Part shown: positions 9,155-18,966 of the stretch, piece by piece
Layout of the letters: every line of letters starts with the position of its first letter
Numbering within the stretch: position 1 is the first letter of the stretch
Origin: Sporocytophaga sp.
Lineage (GTDB): Bacteria; Bacteroidota; Bacteroidia; Cytophagales; Cytophagaceae
NCBI GenBank assembly: GCA_024707265.1
Contig: JANQAB010000004.1
Span: forward strand, 744,001 to 808,000
Direction: 5' to 3'
Length of the DNA stretch: 64,000 nucleotides
Program-made: the position numbers and the translations under genes
Notes under the pieces: generated by a model
Told to the model about the DNA's origin: nothing
Databases searched by the model: none
What the model saw: only the letters and a program-made list of their open reading frames with translations

Positions 9155-9724
9155 ATGGAAAAGTCTGATGTAGCAAAAGCAGCAGAGGGAGACCTTAAAG
9201 CATTTAAGAAAATTTTTGACTATTACCTGCCCCGCATGAGGCCGGTATGCTTGAGGTATGTCCATACTGCATTTGAAGCAGATGATATACTTCAGGAAGC
9301 TTTTGTTAAAATTTTTCATAATATCAAAAACTTTAAATTTGAAGGATCATTTGAGGGCTGGGTCAGAAGAATTGTTGTCAACACAGCTTTGGATCATTTT
9401 AAAAGGAATTCAACCTTTTATTCTCATCTGAATATAGATCAGATTAATGAAAATGAGACAGAAAGTGAAGAGATCGATCTGTCAGGTGCTGAACCATCTG
9501 AGCTTATTCTGCTAATTAACAAGCTGCCTGAGGGCTATAGAATGGTTTTCAACCTATACGTATTAGAAGATTATTCTCATAGGGAGATAGCTGAGTTGCT
9601 TGGTATATCAGAAGGAACCTCAAGGTCTCAATATTCAAAAGCAAAAAATTCTTTAAAAAAAATGATTGTCGGGCAACGATTTGGGTTTAAAAGTACTCTA
9701 ATAAATAGATTTAATTCTAAATGA
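9155..9724 (+). CDS. ECF-type RNA polymerase sigma factor
   Basis: Sigma-70 family ECF factor of 189 aa with region 2 (DYYLPRMRPVCLRYV, EADDILQEAFVKIF, FEGWVRRIVVNTALDHFKR) and region 4 (LPEGYRMVFNLYVLE, YSHREIAELLGISEGTSRSQ). The frame is open from a TTG at 9071, but the extra residues are hydrophobic junk; the ATG at 9155 begins at the conserved N-terminus MEKSDVAKAAEGD. The stop overlaps the next gene (ATGA at 9721-9724). With the FecR-like and STN-barrel genes it forms a cell-surface signalling operon; the usual logic is release of the sigma factor on an outer-membrane signal. Confidence 0.93.
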   Translation: MEKSDVAKAAEGDLKAFKKIFDYYLPRMRPVCLRYVHTAFEADDILQEAFVKIFHNIKNFKFEGSFEGWVRRIVVNTALDHFKRNSTFYSHLNIDQINENETESEEIDLSGAEPSELILLINKLPEGYRMVFNLYVLEDYSHREIAELLGISEGTSRSQYSKAKNSLKKMIVGQRFGFKSTLINRFNSK

Positions 9725-10767
9725 AAAATTCAAAAGAAACCGATCTTTTTAAAGAGTCTATGCGGGAAAAATTCCGTGACGAATACCTTTTGACAGATCA
9801 TGATCATGATGTTTGGAGTAAGGTTTATCAGGAAATAAGCGATTCTAAATCTTTACAAGTAAATAATAAATTTAAGTGGTATTATGCTGCCGCAGCCATT
9901 CTGGTTTTTGCAAGTGCTCTGACAGTAACTATTTTTGTTTTAAAACAAAATCAGAATTCTTCAACCTCTCAGATTGCCGCTCAAACTGAAAATTCTGCAC
10001 CTGCTCAATCTCCTTTAAATAAAGATGAAATAAAGCAAGAACAATCTGCTTCAGAATCTTCATTAAACTCTAATAAAAAAGCAATCAATAAGACAGCTAA
10101 ACCAGCTGATAAACCTGACTTTGCAAATGGATTAAAATACCGAGCAGAGGAAAAATCAATTGTTCAGAATCTTGAAGATGGATCTGTAGTTACATTAAAT
10201 ACAGCTACAGACCTTAAGAAGGAAAATACATTTCTCAACAATAGAAATGTGCTTGTAGATGGTGAAGCATTTTTTGAAGTAAGTTCCGATAAAAATAATC
10301 CATTTACTGTTTACTTTGGTCAATATAAGCTGGTAGTGGTCGGGACAAAGTTTAATGTACGAAACAGGAGGGATGAGCATTATTCAGAGATAACAGTTCA
10401 GGAAGGGATTGTAAAAGTTTATGACAACATTACTGCAGACGGTATTCTTGTAACCAAAGGTCAGCAACTGACAATTCCAGTAGAAGGTAATTCAATATTA
10501 AAACAGGTGGATGCAGAAAATTTTCTTTCATGGAAAACCGGAAAACTGGATTTTCGCAAAACCAGACTGGAAGATATTGCTTTGATATTATCAAGAACAA
10601 AAGAAACACAGATTACACTTGATAATAACGTAAAGAAATGTAAATTTACCGGCGATCTTTCCGGACTTTCAATCGAAGAGGCTGTTCAGGTGATAGCCCT
10701 TACCAATTCATTGAAAGCTGAAAAAACTGAAGGTAAAATTCATTTAACAGGAAACAGTTGTGAGTAA
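9721..10767 (+). CDS. FecR-family anti-sigma factor
   Basis: 348-aa anti-sigma regulator: cytoplasmic N-terminal about 50 residues, one transmembrane helix (about residues 53-74, WYYAAAAILVFASALTVTI), a Ser/Gln/Lys-rich linker, then a periplasmic FecR domain (YRAEEKSIVQNLEDGSVVTL, GEAFFEVSSDKNNPFTVYFG, VVVGTKFNVRN, ITVQEGIVKVYD) and the DUF4974 C-terminal domain (LDFRKTRLEDIALILSRT). It overlaps both neighbours (ATGA with the sigma gene, 8 nt with the next). Predicted to bind the sigma factor inside and the STN domain of the next gene product outside. Confidence 0.92.
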   Translation: MKNSKETDLFKESMREKFRDEYLLTDHDHDVWSKVYQEISDSKSLQVNNKFKWYYAAAAILVFASALTVTIFVLKQNQNSSTSQIAAQTENSAPAQSPLNKDEIKQEQSASESSLNSNKKAINKTAKPADKPDFANGLKYRAEEKSIVQNLEDGSVVTLNTATDLKKENTFLNNRNVLVDGEAFFEVSSDKNNPFTVYFGQYKLVVVGTKFNVRNRRDEHYSEITVQEGIVKVYDNITADGILVTKGQQLTIPVEGNSILKQVDAENFLSWKTGKLDFRKTRLEDIALILSRTKETQITLDNNVKKCKFTGDLSGLSIEEAVQVIALTNSLKAEKTEGKIHLTGNSCE

Positions 10768-12034
10768 ATGGGTATTCTTATTTCTTCTGATCTTTACATC
10801 TTTCAACCTCTTTGCTCAAACCTCCGACACAGAAAAAGATTTCCTTCAAAATACCTCTACAAGTCTTCTTAATAGAAGGATTTATTTTGATTGCCAATCC
10901 GGAAGCCTTGATAACGCACTCATTAAACTACTATCAGAGCAAAATATTTCCATTTCCTATTCCTATGACAGGGTGAAGGAATTCTCAGTTAAAGCAAATC
11001 TATTCCAATCGGCTTTATTTTCACAGGTGCTGGATTACCTTCTTTTAAATACAGGTTTAAATTATATTCTTGTTGGTAACATCATTGTTATCGTACCTGA
11101 TGAAAGGCAAAAAGCACCAGAATTGTATTCTGATACTATTGTAAAAAGTTCTGACAAAGCCAAGGCTCATATATATATTCCCAGTCAGAATCTTGAATAT
11201 CTTCCTTATTCAGAAAGACGAAAAATACACAGGCTTTATCGGGAAGAGCTTAGATGGGCAGCAAGATTTAACCGGGAGAAAAATGTGTATCAGATGGATC
11301 CTGATTCGGTAGACAAAGAGTTAAAGAAGCACCATCAGAATATAAGTAAAGACCTTCCACCTTTTTATTTTTCCTTGGGTGTAGGATTGACTGAATATAC
11401 CCCCAAATATAAGAATAATCCGAAGTACGAATCTGTAAAAGAATTAGGCTTATCTAAAAGTATCAATAGGACACCTATGGGCAGTTTGGGGTTTGGAGTT
11501 CATTTGGGAAACTTTCTTATTGGGACAGGCTTCGAAGTAAGTTCATTACAAATTAAGGGCTATGGAGGTGGTTTAGCATTAAAATTGAAAAACGGACGAT
11601 GGGAATACGAATACATTACCGTCTCATACAATGACTTTTATTATAACTTTAGCATTCCCCTTCAGGTGTCTGCTTTTACAATCAGGAAGAGGTTTGTTTT
11701 AAGTGGAGGGGTAAAAACAGGTATAAGTTTTTTTCATTCCGAAAAGGTCAGTAAACATAAATATTCCAGTTATGTCGAATATAAATACAACGGTGAGTCA
11801 TTCAGTGAAGAAAGTAAAAAGATAACCCCAATTTCAGCAGTAGAAGCAAATGTAGGATATCTCTTAGGGAAACAAACCATTGTTACTTTAGGTACTTCCT
11901 ATAGTTATAATTTTCAGTGGTTCACTAAGAATACAATCTATACCCTCTATCCGAATGGATTTACATTCGACCTTTCAGTTTCTTATTTTTTTGATACAAA
12001 TAATTTAAATAACCTTTTGAAAACTAGGAAGTAG
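10760..12034 (+). CDS. STN-domain protein fused to a small outer-membrane beta-barrel
   Basis: Starts at GTG 10760, overlapping the fecR-like stop. After a signal peptide (WVFLFLLIFTSFNLFAQ) comes an STN (secretin/TonB short N-terminal) domain, about residues 37-105 (SGSLDNALIKLLSEQNISIS ... LNYILVGNIIVIV), a charged linker, and from about residue 205 alternating aromatic strands (PPFYFSLGVGLTEYTP, FLIGTGFEVSSLQIKG, NFSIPLQVSAFTI, FTFDLSVSYFF) typical of a PorT-like barrel. In canonical Fec systems the STN domain heads a TonB-dependent receptor; here a roughly 200-residue barrel without plug takes that place, so it may sense rather than import. Function inferred from operon position. Confidence 0.8.
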   Translation: MSKWVFLFLLIFTSFNLFAQTSDTEKDFLQNTSTSLLNRRIYFDCQSGSLDNALIKLLSEQNISISYSYDRVKEFSVKANLFQSALFSQVLDYLLLNTGLNYILVGNIIVIVPDERQKAPELYSDTIVKSSDKAKAHIYIPSQNLEYLPYSERRKIHRLYREELRWAARFNREKNVYQMDPDSVDKELKKHHQNISKDLPPFYFSLGVGLTEYTPKYKNNPKYESVKELGLSKSINRTPMGSLGFGVHLGNFLIGTGFEVSSLQIKGYGGGLALKLKNGRWEYEYITVSYNDFYYNFSIPLQVSAFTIRKRFVLSGGVKTGISFFHSEKVSKHKYSSYVEYKYNGESFSEESKKITPISAVEANVGYLLGKQTIVTLGTSYSYNFQWFTKNTIYTLYPNGFTFDLSVSYFFDTNNLNNLLKTRK

Positions 12035-12220
12035 AAGTCAAATATTCTAGGGCCGATTGTCGTATGTCGGGGCTTACTCCCCGTCCAGTGTCTGCACCGG
12101 ACGGAAACTTTCTACTCGCCGGCCGGTATCTGCACCTGACAGAAACTTTCAATTACTGCTTAAACAAAATATTCTCTGTATTCTGTTATAGAAGAATATT
12201 TATAATCTCCTTCCATATAA
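12035..12220. other. Non-coding stretch with short hairpins
   Basis: Contains CGGGG-CTTA-CTCCCCG (within 12068-12083) and two related segments sharing the pattern ...GACGGAAACTTTC / ...GACAGAAACTTTC. No coding potential. Looks like degraded dispersed-repeat material at the left border of the restriction island. Confidence 0.45.
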
Positions 12221-12845
12221 AACGAAGCAGAAGACCACTTGTAAGATCAATGATTTCCAATTAACTATTCCGGACTAAACTGAGCCAATTAAGTATTTAT
12301 TTTTCAACTTTAAGAACTGCCATTCCGGCATAAAGTGAGCCACCCGTTTTGATTTTGCAACTGTAACTTCGGCCTTATAAGCTAAAGAATTTATAGCTAA
12401 CAAAGCTAAACCGTGTTGCTGTAATCGGAAAATAACAATGCACAGTTTTCGGCAACAAGAGTGCACAACCAGAAGCAAATTTTGAAGGGGGGTTGGGTCT
12501 TCAAGAAAAGATTTTATTTTAATTTGGTAACGAAGCAGAAGACCACTTGAAAGATCAATGATTTCCAATTAACTATTCCGGACTAAACTGAGCCAATTAA
12601 GTATTTATTTTTCAACTTTAAGAACTGCCATTCCGGCATAAATTGAGCCACCCGTTTTGATATTTTGCAACTGTAACTTCGGCCATATAAGCTAAAGAAT
12701 TTATAGCTAACAAATCTAAACCGTGTTGCTGTAATCGGAAAATAACAATGCACAGTTTTCGGCAACAAGAGTGCACAATTTGAAGCAAATATAGAAGGGG
12801 GGATTTTGAAGCTTCAAGAAAAGATTTTTTATTTCAATTTGGTAA
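12221..12845. repeat. Two tandem copies of a roughly 310-bp direct repeat
   Basis: Copy 1 is 12221-12528, copy 2 is 12529-12845, offset 308 bp and about 95 percent identical by eye, with a few short indels in copy 2. Each contains an AACGAAGCAGAAGACCACTT start (altered in place), the segment AACTGCCATTCCGGCATAAA, and a conserved TTTTCGGCAACAAGAGTGCA. Short ORFs on either strand are repeat artefacts. The CCATTCCGG...TGAGCC pattern recalls ends of IS21-like elements of Bacteroidota, from memory only. Confidence 0.85.
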
Positions 12846-12914
12846 CTAGAGATACTGGACGAACTTGCCCTTCGTACCGGATGATGTTGACTCCTTATTC
12901 CGGAGGAATTTGCT

Positions 12915-13382
12915 CCCAGGGGCAGGTTCTGCCGTTCCGGCAGATATTGACCCCTCAAATAAAAAAAACTCATTGTGAAAGGCGCATAGAGGATTTTAAA
13001 TTCTTCAACTCCCTGTCAGGTGTCTTCACCCGGAAGGGGGATTTAAAAATAGTGTTGGATTCTTTATTCCAAATGTCTGCTATGCAATCCGCAAGTCAAT
13101 AGACTTGCTCTCATTTGTGGGCAGAAGTCAAAAGACTTCAGCCAGAGTAATCAGACTTAGCCCAGAGGGGGGACCCCAGGGGCAGGTTCTGCCGTTCCGG
13201 CAGATATTGACCCCTCAAATAAAAAAATCTCATTGTGAAAGGCGCATATAGGATTTTAAATTCTTCTACTCCCCATCAGGTGTCTTGAACCGGAAGGAGG
13301 ATTTGAAAATAGTGTTGGATTCTTTATTCCGAATATCTGTTTTACAATCCGCAAGTCAATAGACTTGCTCTCATTTTTGGGC
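12915..13382. repeat. Second direct-repeat pair upstream of hsdM
   Basis: Two copies of a roughly 207-bp unit at about 12915-13122 and 13175-13382 (offset 260 bp). Both start CCCAGGGGCAGGTTCTGCCG, contain the palindrome CTGCCGTTCCGGCAG followed by ATATTGACCCC, and end near AATCCGCAAGTCAATAGACT. The palindromic end resembles an IS terminal repeat (possibly IS21 family), but no transposase remains. A tail to 13661 holds nothing recognisable beyond the hsdM leader. Confidence 0.8.
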
Positions 13383-13661
13383 CAGAGATCGGGGAGGGGA
13401 ATGATTTGGATGTTCATATGGAAATTTCTTAAATTGTAGGCATTAGATGTGGCGGTTAGCATTTTTTTGGTGAAGCAAATGACAATATCATATAGATGAA
13501 GTAGTTAGCTAAATGCTTAAAGGTTCAATCCCAAACCTGTAAATTTGGTTTTCCCAATAAACAGGCCAAAGTTCAAAAAAATAGCCTTATTTTTATCAAC
13601 AACGCTCCGACAAAAAAAGAAAAGGGAAAAGAAATAGAAAGAAGTAGCATAAGGGTTATTA

Positions 13662-16550
13662 ATGAAAAACGAAAAAATTAAACTCTCTCAGTTAGAAAGC
13701 TTTCTGATGAAAGCTGCTGATATCCTGAGGGGGAAAATGGATGCATCAGAGTACAAAGAATTTATCTTTGGAATGTTGTTTTTGAAGCGGATGAGTGATG
13801 TGTTCGATCAAAAAAGAGAACAGTTTAGAAAACGAGACTACAAACATCTGGATGCAGAAACGCTACAGATAATTTTGGAGGAAAAGATTACCTATGGTGA
13901 CACTTTCTTTGTTCCGAAAAGGGCAAGATGGCACGAAGGATTTACAGACGAAAATGGACACCAACAGCCTCCCATCAAGCATTTGCAAAATAACATTGGG
14001 CAAATGCTTAATAAAGCTTTGGATGCCATTGAAGAAGCTAACCCCGATACTCTCTCCGGTATTTTTAAGGGACGAATCAACTTCAACAAAGAAGTGGATG
14101 GAAAGCAAATTGTGAAGAATGTCGATCTGAAGAAAATGATCGATCACTTCAATGAGTTTCCTGCGCTTATTAATGAAAATTTTGAGTTTCCTGATTTACT
14201 GGGTGCGGCCTACGAATACCTCTTAAAACATTTTGCGGATGAAAGTGGCAAAAAGGGTGGACAATTTTACACCCCTAATCAGGTGGTTCGATTGCTTGTG
14301 CAGCTTATAAAACCCAAAGCAGGAATGTCTATCTATGACCCGACAGTCGGTTCAGGCGGTATGCTCATTCAAAGTTACCAATATGTGCAGGAGCAAGGGC
14401 AGAATGCTGAAAACCTGGAACTGTTTGGACAGGAAAACGACCCTACCGTGGTCGCTATTTGTAAAATGAACATCATTTTGCACAATATATCGAGATACAA
14501 CATTGAGTACGGCGATACTCTTGAAGAACCTCTTAATGAAAAAGATGGCCAACTAATCCAGTTTGACAGGGTAATTGCCAACCCACCGTTTTCTCAGAAT
14601 TACAACCGTGCTACCATCAAATTATCCAATCGCTTTCCTTATGGTTTCGCACCCGAAACAGGAAAGAAAGCCGACCTTATGTTTGTGCAGCATATGCTGG
14701 CGAGCTGTAAGCGAACCGGTAAAGTAGTGGTGGTAATGCCTCATGGGGTTTTATTCCGGGGAGGAAAAGAAAAGGAAATTCGGGAAGGCATGCTAAGATC
14801 TGATGTATTGGAAGGGATTATTAGTTTGCCACCACAGCTATTCTATGGAACAGGAATTCCTGCCTGTGTAATGGTATTCAATAAAAGTAAGCCTGATAAC
14901 TTAAAAAACAAAGTATTTATCATCAACGCTGATAAAGATTTTGCAGAGGGTAAAAAGCAAAACACTTTACGCCCTGAAGACATAGAGAAGATTGATTATG
15001 TTTTCGAAAACAAAATTGAAGAAGCCAATTACTCTCGTTTGGTGGATGTTAAAACCATTGAAGAAAATGACTTCACTCTTAATATCCGCAGATATGTAGA
15101 CAATACCCCTCCTCCAGAACCAGAAGATGTAAAGGCGCATTTGATAGGTGGTATACCTATTGCTGAAATTGAACACGTTCAGCGCACACTGTGTACAAAA
15201 TTTAGCTTTAATGGTAACCGATTTTTCAAGGACAAAAACAGCAAGTACAAAGATTTTGCTATCTCTGAAAAAAGTGAAATAAAAACGCTTATAGAAGATG
15301 ACACCAACCTTGTAAAAACCCTGACCTCATTGGGGCTTCACCTGGCCGACTGGTGGCAATTGGCTAAAGAAGATTTTTCCACGTTGGCTCCTGAAAAACC
15401 CAAAGACAATGTGGTGGCCGATGCTATGGCTTCCTATATCACTTTAAGTGGTGATAAATTTCCCAAGGTACGAAAGGAATTGTTGGATTCGATCAAGGAA
15501 AAGTTTGTACCTGTTGGGGTGCTTGATAAGTTTCAGGTGGCCGGTGTGTTTGTAAACTGGTGGGACAATATCAAATACGACCTGAAAACCATTATGTAAA
15601 ATGGATGGGAACCAGGTCTTATTCCTGATGAATACCTGATTGATGCCTTCTTTAAAGCTGAGCAGGCCGAGATTGAGAAAATAGAAATTGCGCAGGCAGA
15701 GCACGAAACAAATCTTGAGGAAGCTGTAGAGGAAGCGTTAAGCCTGGTAGAGTACGAAGCAGACGAAGAGGAAGGTGAGGTAAAACTTACTCCTGCACTG
15801 GCCAAGAGCGAATTGAAAACGCAGATTGACTACCTCAACGAAAAGAAAAAAACAAAAGAAGTCAAACCCTTACAGCATGCTGAAAATAAAATAAAGGATT
15901 TAGAATGTAAAATTAAAGATTGCAGAGCCCTCTTAAAAGAGAAGCAGGCTGAGCTGGAACTGAAGTTGATCTTGAAACGCTTCGGGGCAGAGGATGAAAA
16001 AGAAGAAAGCAAAAAGCTCCTGACTGCTACCACAATTGAGATAGAGAAGCTTGAAGAAAACATCGAAAGCCTGATTGCGGATTTTAAAAGTGATTTAAAG
16101 GATACAAAAGACTTTGCTGCTATTAAGAAATCAGTCACTGACCTTGAAAAGGAATTAAAGAAAGATAAAAACAACGAAGCAGCGACCCTCTTAAAATTAG
16201 CGAAATTGCTGGAAGCTCAAAAGCAGTTTAAAGAAATTAAAAAAGCGTACAACAGCCGACTGAAAGACCAGGAAATTCTGAATGCAAAACTAAAAAGTCT
16301 GGACAAGTTGTTGGCAGACATTGGAGGAATTATCACTGAAAGTGAAAGCCAGAAACTGATTTTAAAAAAACACTTTGACATTATCAACAACCAATTACAA
16401 CGCTACCTGAATGCTGAAAAACGCGCTTTAATTGCTGCCTACGAAAATCTGTATGACAAGTATTTTATATCTGCTCATGCCATAGAAGCAAAGCGTAATG
16501 AGACTATGAAGGAGCTAAATGATATTCTTACTCAATTAAATTATTTGTAG
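13662..16550 (+). pseudogene. hsdM: Type I restriction-modification DNA methyltransferase subunit, interrupted by in-frame TAA
   Basis: N6-adenine methyltransferase subunit HsdM. Residues 1-645 hold the HsdM N-terminal helical domain ([20 protein letters not shown]), SAM-binding motif I DPTVGSGG (226-233) and catalytic NPPF (307-310). A TAA at 15597-15599 ends this frame after LKTIM, yet the same frame continues uninterrupted as NGWEPGLIPDEYLIDAFF and a long coiled coil to 16550 (ALIAAYENLYDKYF near the end). Long HsdM proteins of this subfamily keep these parts in one chain, with (from memory) Ser at the stop position, so TCA to TAA is a plausible origin. The C-terminal half has an internal ATG at 15813 and could be made separately as a 245-aa protein. 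Methylation activity of the truncated form is uncertain. Confidence 0.85.
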
Positions 16551-16552
16551 TG

Positions 16553-17785
16553 ATGGATGAAACTGAAATGAAGGTGCCAGAAGGGTGGGAAAGAAAGTCG
16601 TTAATTCAATTGGCAGATTATATAAATGGGTATGGATTTAAGCCTAGCGACTGGAGTAAGGATGGTTTACCGATTATAAGGATTGAGCAATTAAAAAATC
16701 CCTATGCAGATTACGACTACTGCAACTTCAAAATTCCAGACAAGAACATTATTAATCCAGGAGATTTAGTTTTCTCATGGAGTGCATCTTTATTCCTTAG
16801 AATTTGGCATGGACAGAAGGCAGCTTTAAATCAACATCTTTTTAAAGTTTTGCCATTGGAGGGTATTGACAAACACTTTTTGAAATTTCTATTAGACAAC
16901 ACCATTGAAGACCTAGCAAAGAATGCTCAAGGGTCAACGATGCAACATATTACTAGAAAAGAGCTTCACACTTTTTATACTAAACTTCCCAAATCTCCCA
17001 CCGAACAACGACAAATAGCCACCATACTCTCCAAAGTAGATGAAGCCATCAGCCAAACAGAGAAACTTATTACCAAATATCAACGCATCAAAACCGGTCT
17101 GATGCAAGACCTGCTCACTAAAGGCATAGATGAACACGGCAACATCCGCAGTGAAGAAACGCATGAATTTAAAGATAGTCCGCTGGGGAGAATTCCGGTG
17201 GAATGGCAATGTGTACCTCTGGGTTCATGTATAGAACTACACAACAACAAAAGAAAACCAATATCTTCACTGCTTAGGGCAAAGATGATAGGTGAGTATC
17301 CATATTATGGGGCTACTGGGATTATAGACAATATAGATGAATTTAGAGTTGATGGGGAGTTTGTCCTTTTTGGAGAAGATGGTGATCATTTTTTAAAATG
17401 GGCAAAACAGGAGCAAACGATTCTAGTAAATGGCAGGTTTAATGTAAGCAATCATGCACATATTGTAAAAGGAACGGAGAATTGTTCAACAAAATGGATA
17501 CACTATTTTTTCAGTCATCGTGATATTACCTTTTATCTTACACGTCAAGGGGCAGGACGATTTAAATTGAATAAAGCCAGTCTTCTTTCACTGCCTATTC
17601 TTATACCTTCAGATGTTAATGAACAAAATTCTATTATATACAAGATTGAAAAAGCTAATCTTAATATTTCTGAAATTAAAGACAATCTCACCAAACTTTA
17701 CTCCATCAAAACCGGCTTAATGCAAGATTTGCTAAGCGGCAAAGTCAGAGTCAATCATCTGCTCAAAGAAACAGAAATGGTATGA
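16553..17785 (+). CDS. hsdS: Type I restriction-modification specificity subunit
   Basis: Sets the bipartite DNA recognition sequence of the type I enzyme. Two target-recognition domains are visible: TRD1 from about residue 7 (VPEGWERKSLIQLADYINGY) and TRD2 from about 215 (IPVEWQCVPLGSCIEL), each followed by a conserved helical spacer; the first is EQRQIATILSKVDEAISQTE and both end near the shared core IKTGLMQDLL. Length (410 aa) is standard. A GTG at 16550 overlaps the hsdM stop; I chose the adjacent ATG at 16553. The stop overlaps the following 57-aa ORF by ATGA. Recognition sequence cannot be predicted. Confidence 0.93.
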   Translation: MDETEMKVPEGWERKSLIQLADYINGYGFKPSDWSKDGLPIIRIEQLKNPYADYDYCNFKIPDKNIINPGDLVFSWSASLFLRIWHGQKAALNQHLFKVLPLEGIDKHFLKFLLDNTIEDLAKNAQGSTMQHITRKELHTFYTKLPKSPTEQRQIATILSKVDEAISQTEKLITKYQRIKTGLMQDLLTKGIDEHGNIRSEETHEFKDSPLGRIPVEWQCVPLGSCIELHNNKRKPISSLLRAKMIGEYPYYGATGIIDNIDEFRVDGEFVLFGEDGDHFLKWAKQEQTILVNGRFNVSNHAHIVKGTENCSTKWIHYFFSHRDITFYLTRQGAGRFKLNKASLLSLPILIPSDVNEQNSIIYKIEKANLNISEIKDNLTKLYSIKTGLMQDLLSGKVRVNHLLKETEMV

Positions 17786-17955
17786 AACACAACCCTCGCT
17801 ACATATTAAAACATTTGTCTGTTCGCGTTCCCTGGCATGACAGGGGCTGGGATGGCAGCATTTGCAACAACCCCAAAGCTAATGATGGCAGTATTCGTGG
17901 CGCTATTTCAGTAAAGGAAATCGATGAGATTATTCAAAAAGTTTTTGAACGATGA
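17782..17955 (+). CDS. 57-residue ORF coupled into the restriction operon
   Basis: Short ORF starting MKHNPRYILKHLSVRVP and containing WHDRGWDGSICNNPKAN, then GSIRGAISVKEIDEIIQK. It overlaps hsdS by ATGA and the nuclease gene by ATGA, so it sits exactly in register between two coupled genes. The W-H-D-x-G-W-x-G-x-x-C-x-x-P-x-x-N pattern reminds me of the extreme N-terminus of some large defence-associated ATPase/helicase proteins, which would make this a remnant left by an internal deletion; I cannot verify that. Alternatively a genuine small accessory protein. Codon use matches the neighbours. Confidence 0.6.
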   Translation: MKHNPRYILKHLSVRVPWHDRGWDGSICNNPKANDGSIRGAISVKEIDEIIQKVFER

Positions 17956-18966
17956 AACTCAAAAAACAACTTATAGCTGAGATTCAGAGCATCATTTCCC
18001 AATCAAGGGAGCGGGCAATCCGTTCTGTAGATACTGAGCGAATGCTGATGTATTGGCAGATCGGGAAAGTAATTTTTGAGGAAGAACAGCAGGGGCAGAA
18101 TAGAGCAGATTATGGCAAGTACTTAATAAAATCGCTTTCAGAAGTTTTTCAGCCTGAATTCGGCAGTGGTTTCACGGTGCGTCAATTAGAATTGAACAGG
18201 CAATTCTATCGCGTTTTCCCAAATACGAACGCACTGCGTTCGCAATTCAGTTGGACTCACTACCGCACCTTAATCCGAATAGACAACACAGACAAACGAG
18301 AATTTTACATTGCAGAAGCAAGTAAAAACAACTGGTCTGCTCGTCAACTTGAGCGCCAGGTAAATAGTCAACTATTCGAGCGGCTTTTGTTCAGCAATGA
18401 TGTACAGTCTGTCTTGCAAGTAGCGAGAGAAGATAAACTTCCAACAGATCCCAAAGAAATTATTAAAGACCCTATGATTTTAGAATTTCTGGGACTAAAA
18501 AAGAGAAGCAGCCTACTATGAGAAGGATCTGGAAGAAGCTTTGATTACCCACCTATATGATTTTATCCTGGAGTTGGGCAATGGCTTTTCCTTTGTTGCA
18601 AGGCAAAAGAGAATTCATATTGAGGGAGATGACTTTTTTGTGGACTTGGTTTTTTATAACCGGCTTTTGCAATGCTTTGTGCTCATCGAAATAAAGACAG
18701 ACAAACTCACGCATCAGGACCTGGGGCAGTTGCAAATGTATGTCAATTATTTTGACCGCTATGAAAAGCAAGACTTTGAAAATCCTACCATTGGCATTTT
18801 ACTTTGCGCTGACAAGAACGATGCAGTAGTGAAAATTAGTTTACCGGAAACCAATAAGACTATTATTGCCAGCAAATACCAACTATATCTCCCCACAGAG
18901 GAGCAATTGATAGAAGAGGTGAAAAAAGAAATAGAGAAACTGGAAAGTAACACTGATAACGCATGA
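17952..18966 (+). pseudogene. YhcG-like PDDEXK nuclease (DUF1016), frameshifted
   Basis: DUF1016 protein. The N-terminal half is the helical DUF1016_N domain (MLMYWQIGKVIFEEEQQG, TVRQLELNRQFYRVFP, SWTHYRTLIRI, NNWSARQLERQVNSQLFERL). The C-terminal half has the PD-(D/E)xK nuclease core (DDFFVDLVFYNRLLQCFVLI, EIKTDKLTHQDLGQLQMYV). The halves are separated by one extra base in the A run 18497-18502; five A give FLGLKREAAYYEKDLEEALI, as in intact relatives, and 337 aa. Such nucleases often travel with type I systems. It overlaps hsdR by ATGA. Role in restriction is inferred from context. Confidence 0.85.

Noticed and set aside
12275..12768. Minus-strand ORFs of 97 and 61 codons within the duplicated repeat
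   Set aside because: They lie entirely in the tandem repeat units, share the same sequence by duplication, and have no protein-like pattern.
12064..13462. Repeats before hsdM as a CRISPR array
   Set aside because: Only two copies of each unit, unit lengths of 207-308 bp and no regular spacers.
17839..17910. 57-aa ORF as the frameshifted continuation of hsdS
   Set aside because: HsdS already ends with a complete second conserved helix (IKTGLMQDLLSGK), so the following ORF is a separate unit.
18497..18502. A_AAA_AAG slippery heptamer in the nuclease gene as a programmed -1 frameshift
   Set aside because: The downstream coding frame is +1, not -1, relative to the first half, so the dnaX-type slip would not produce the known protein.
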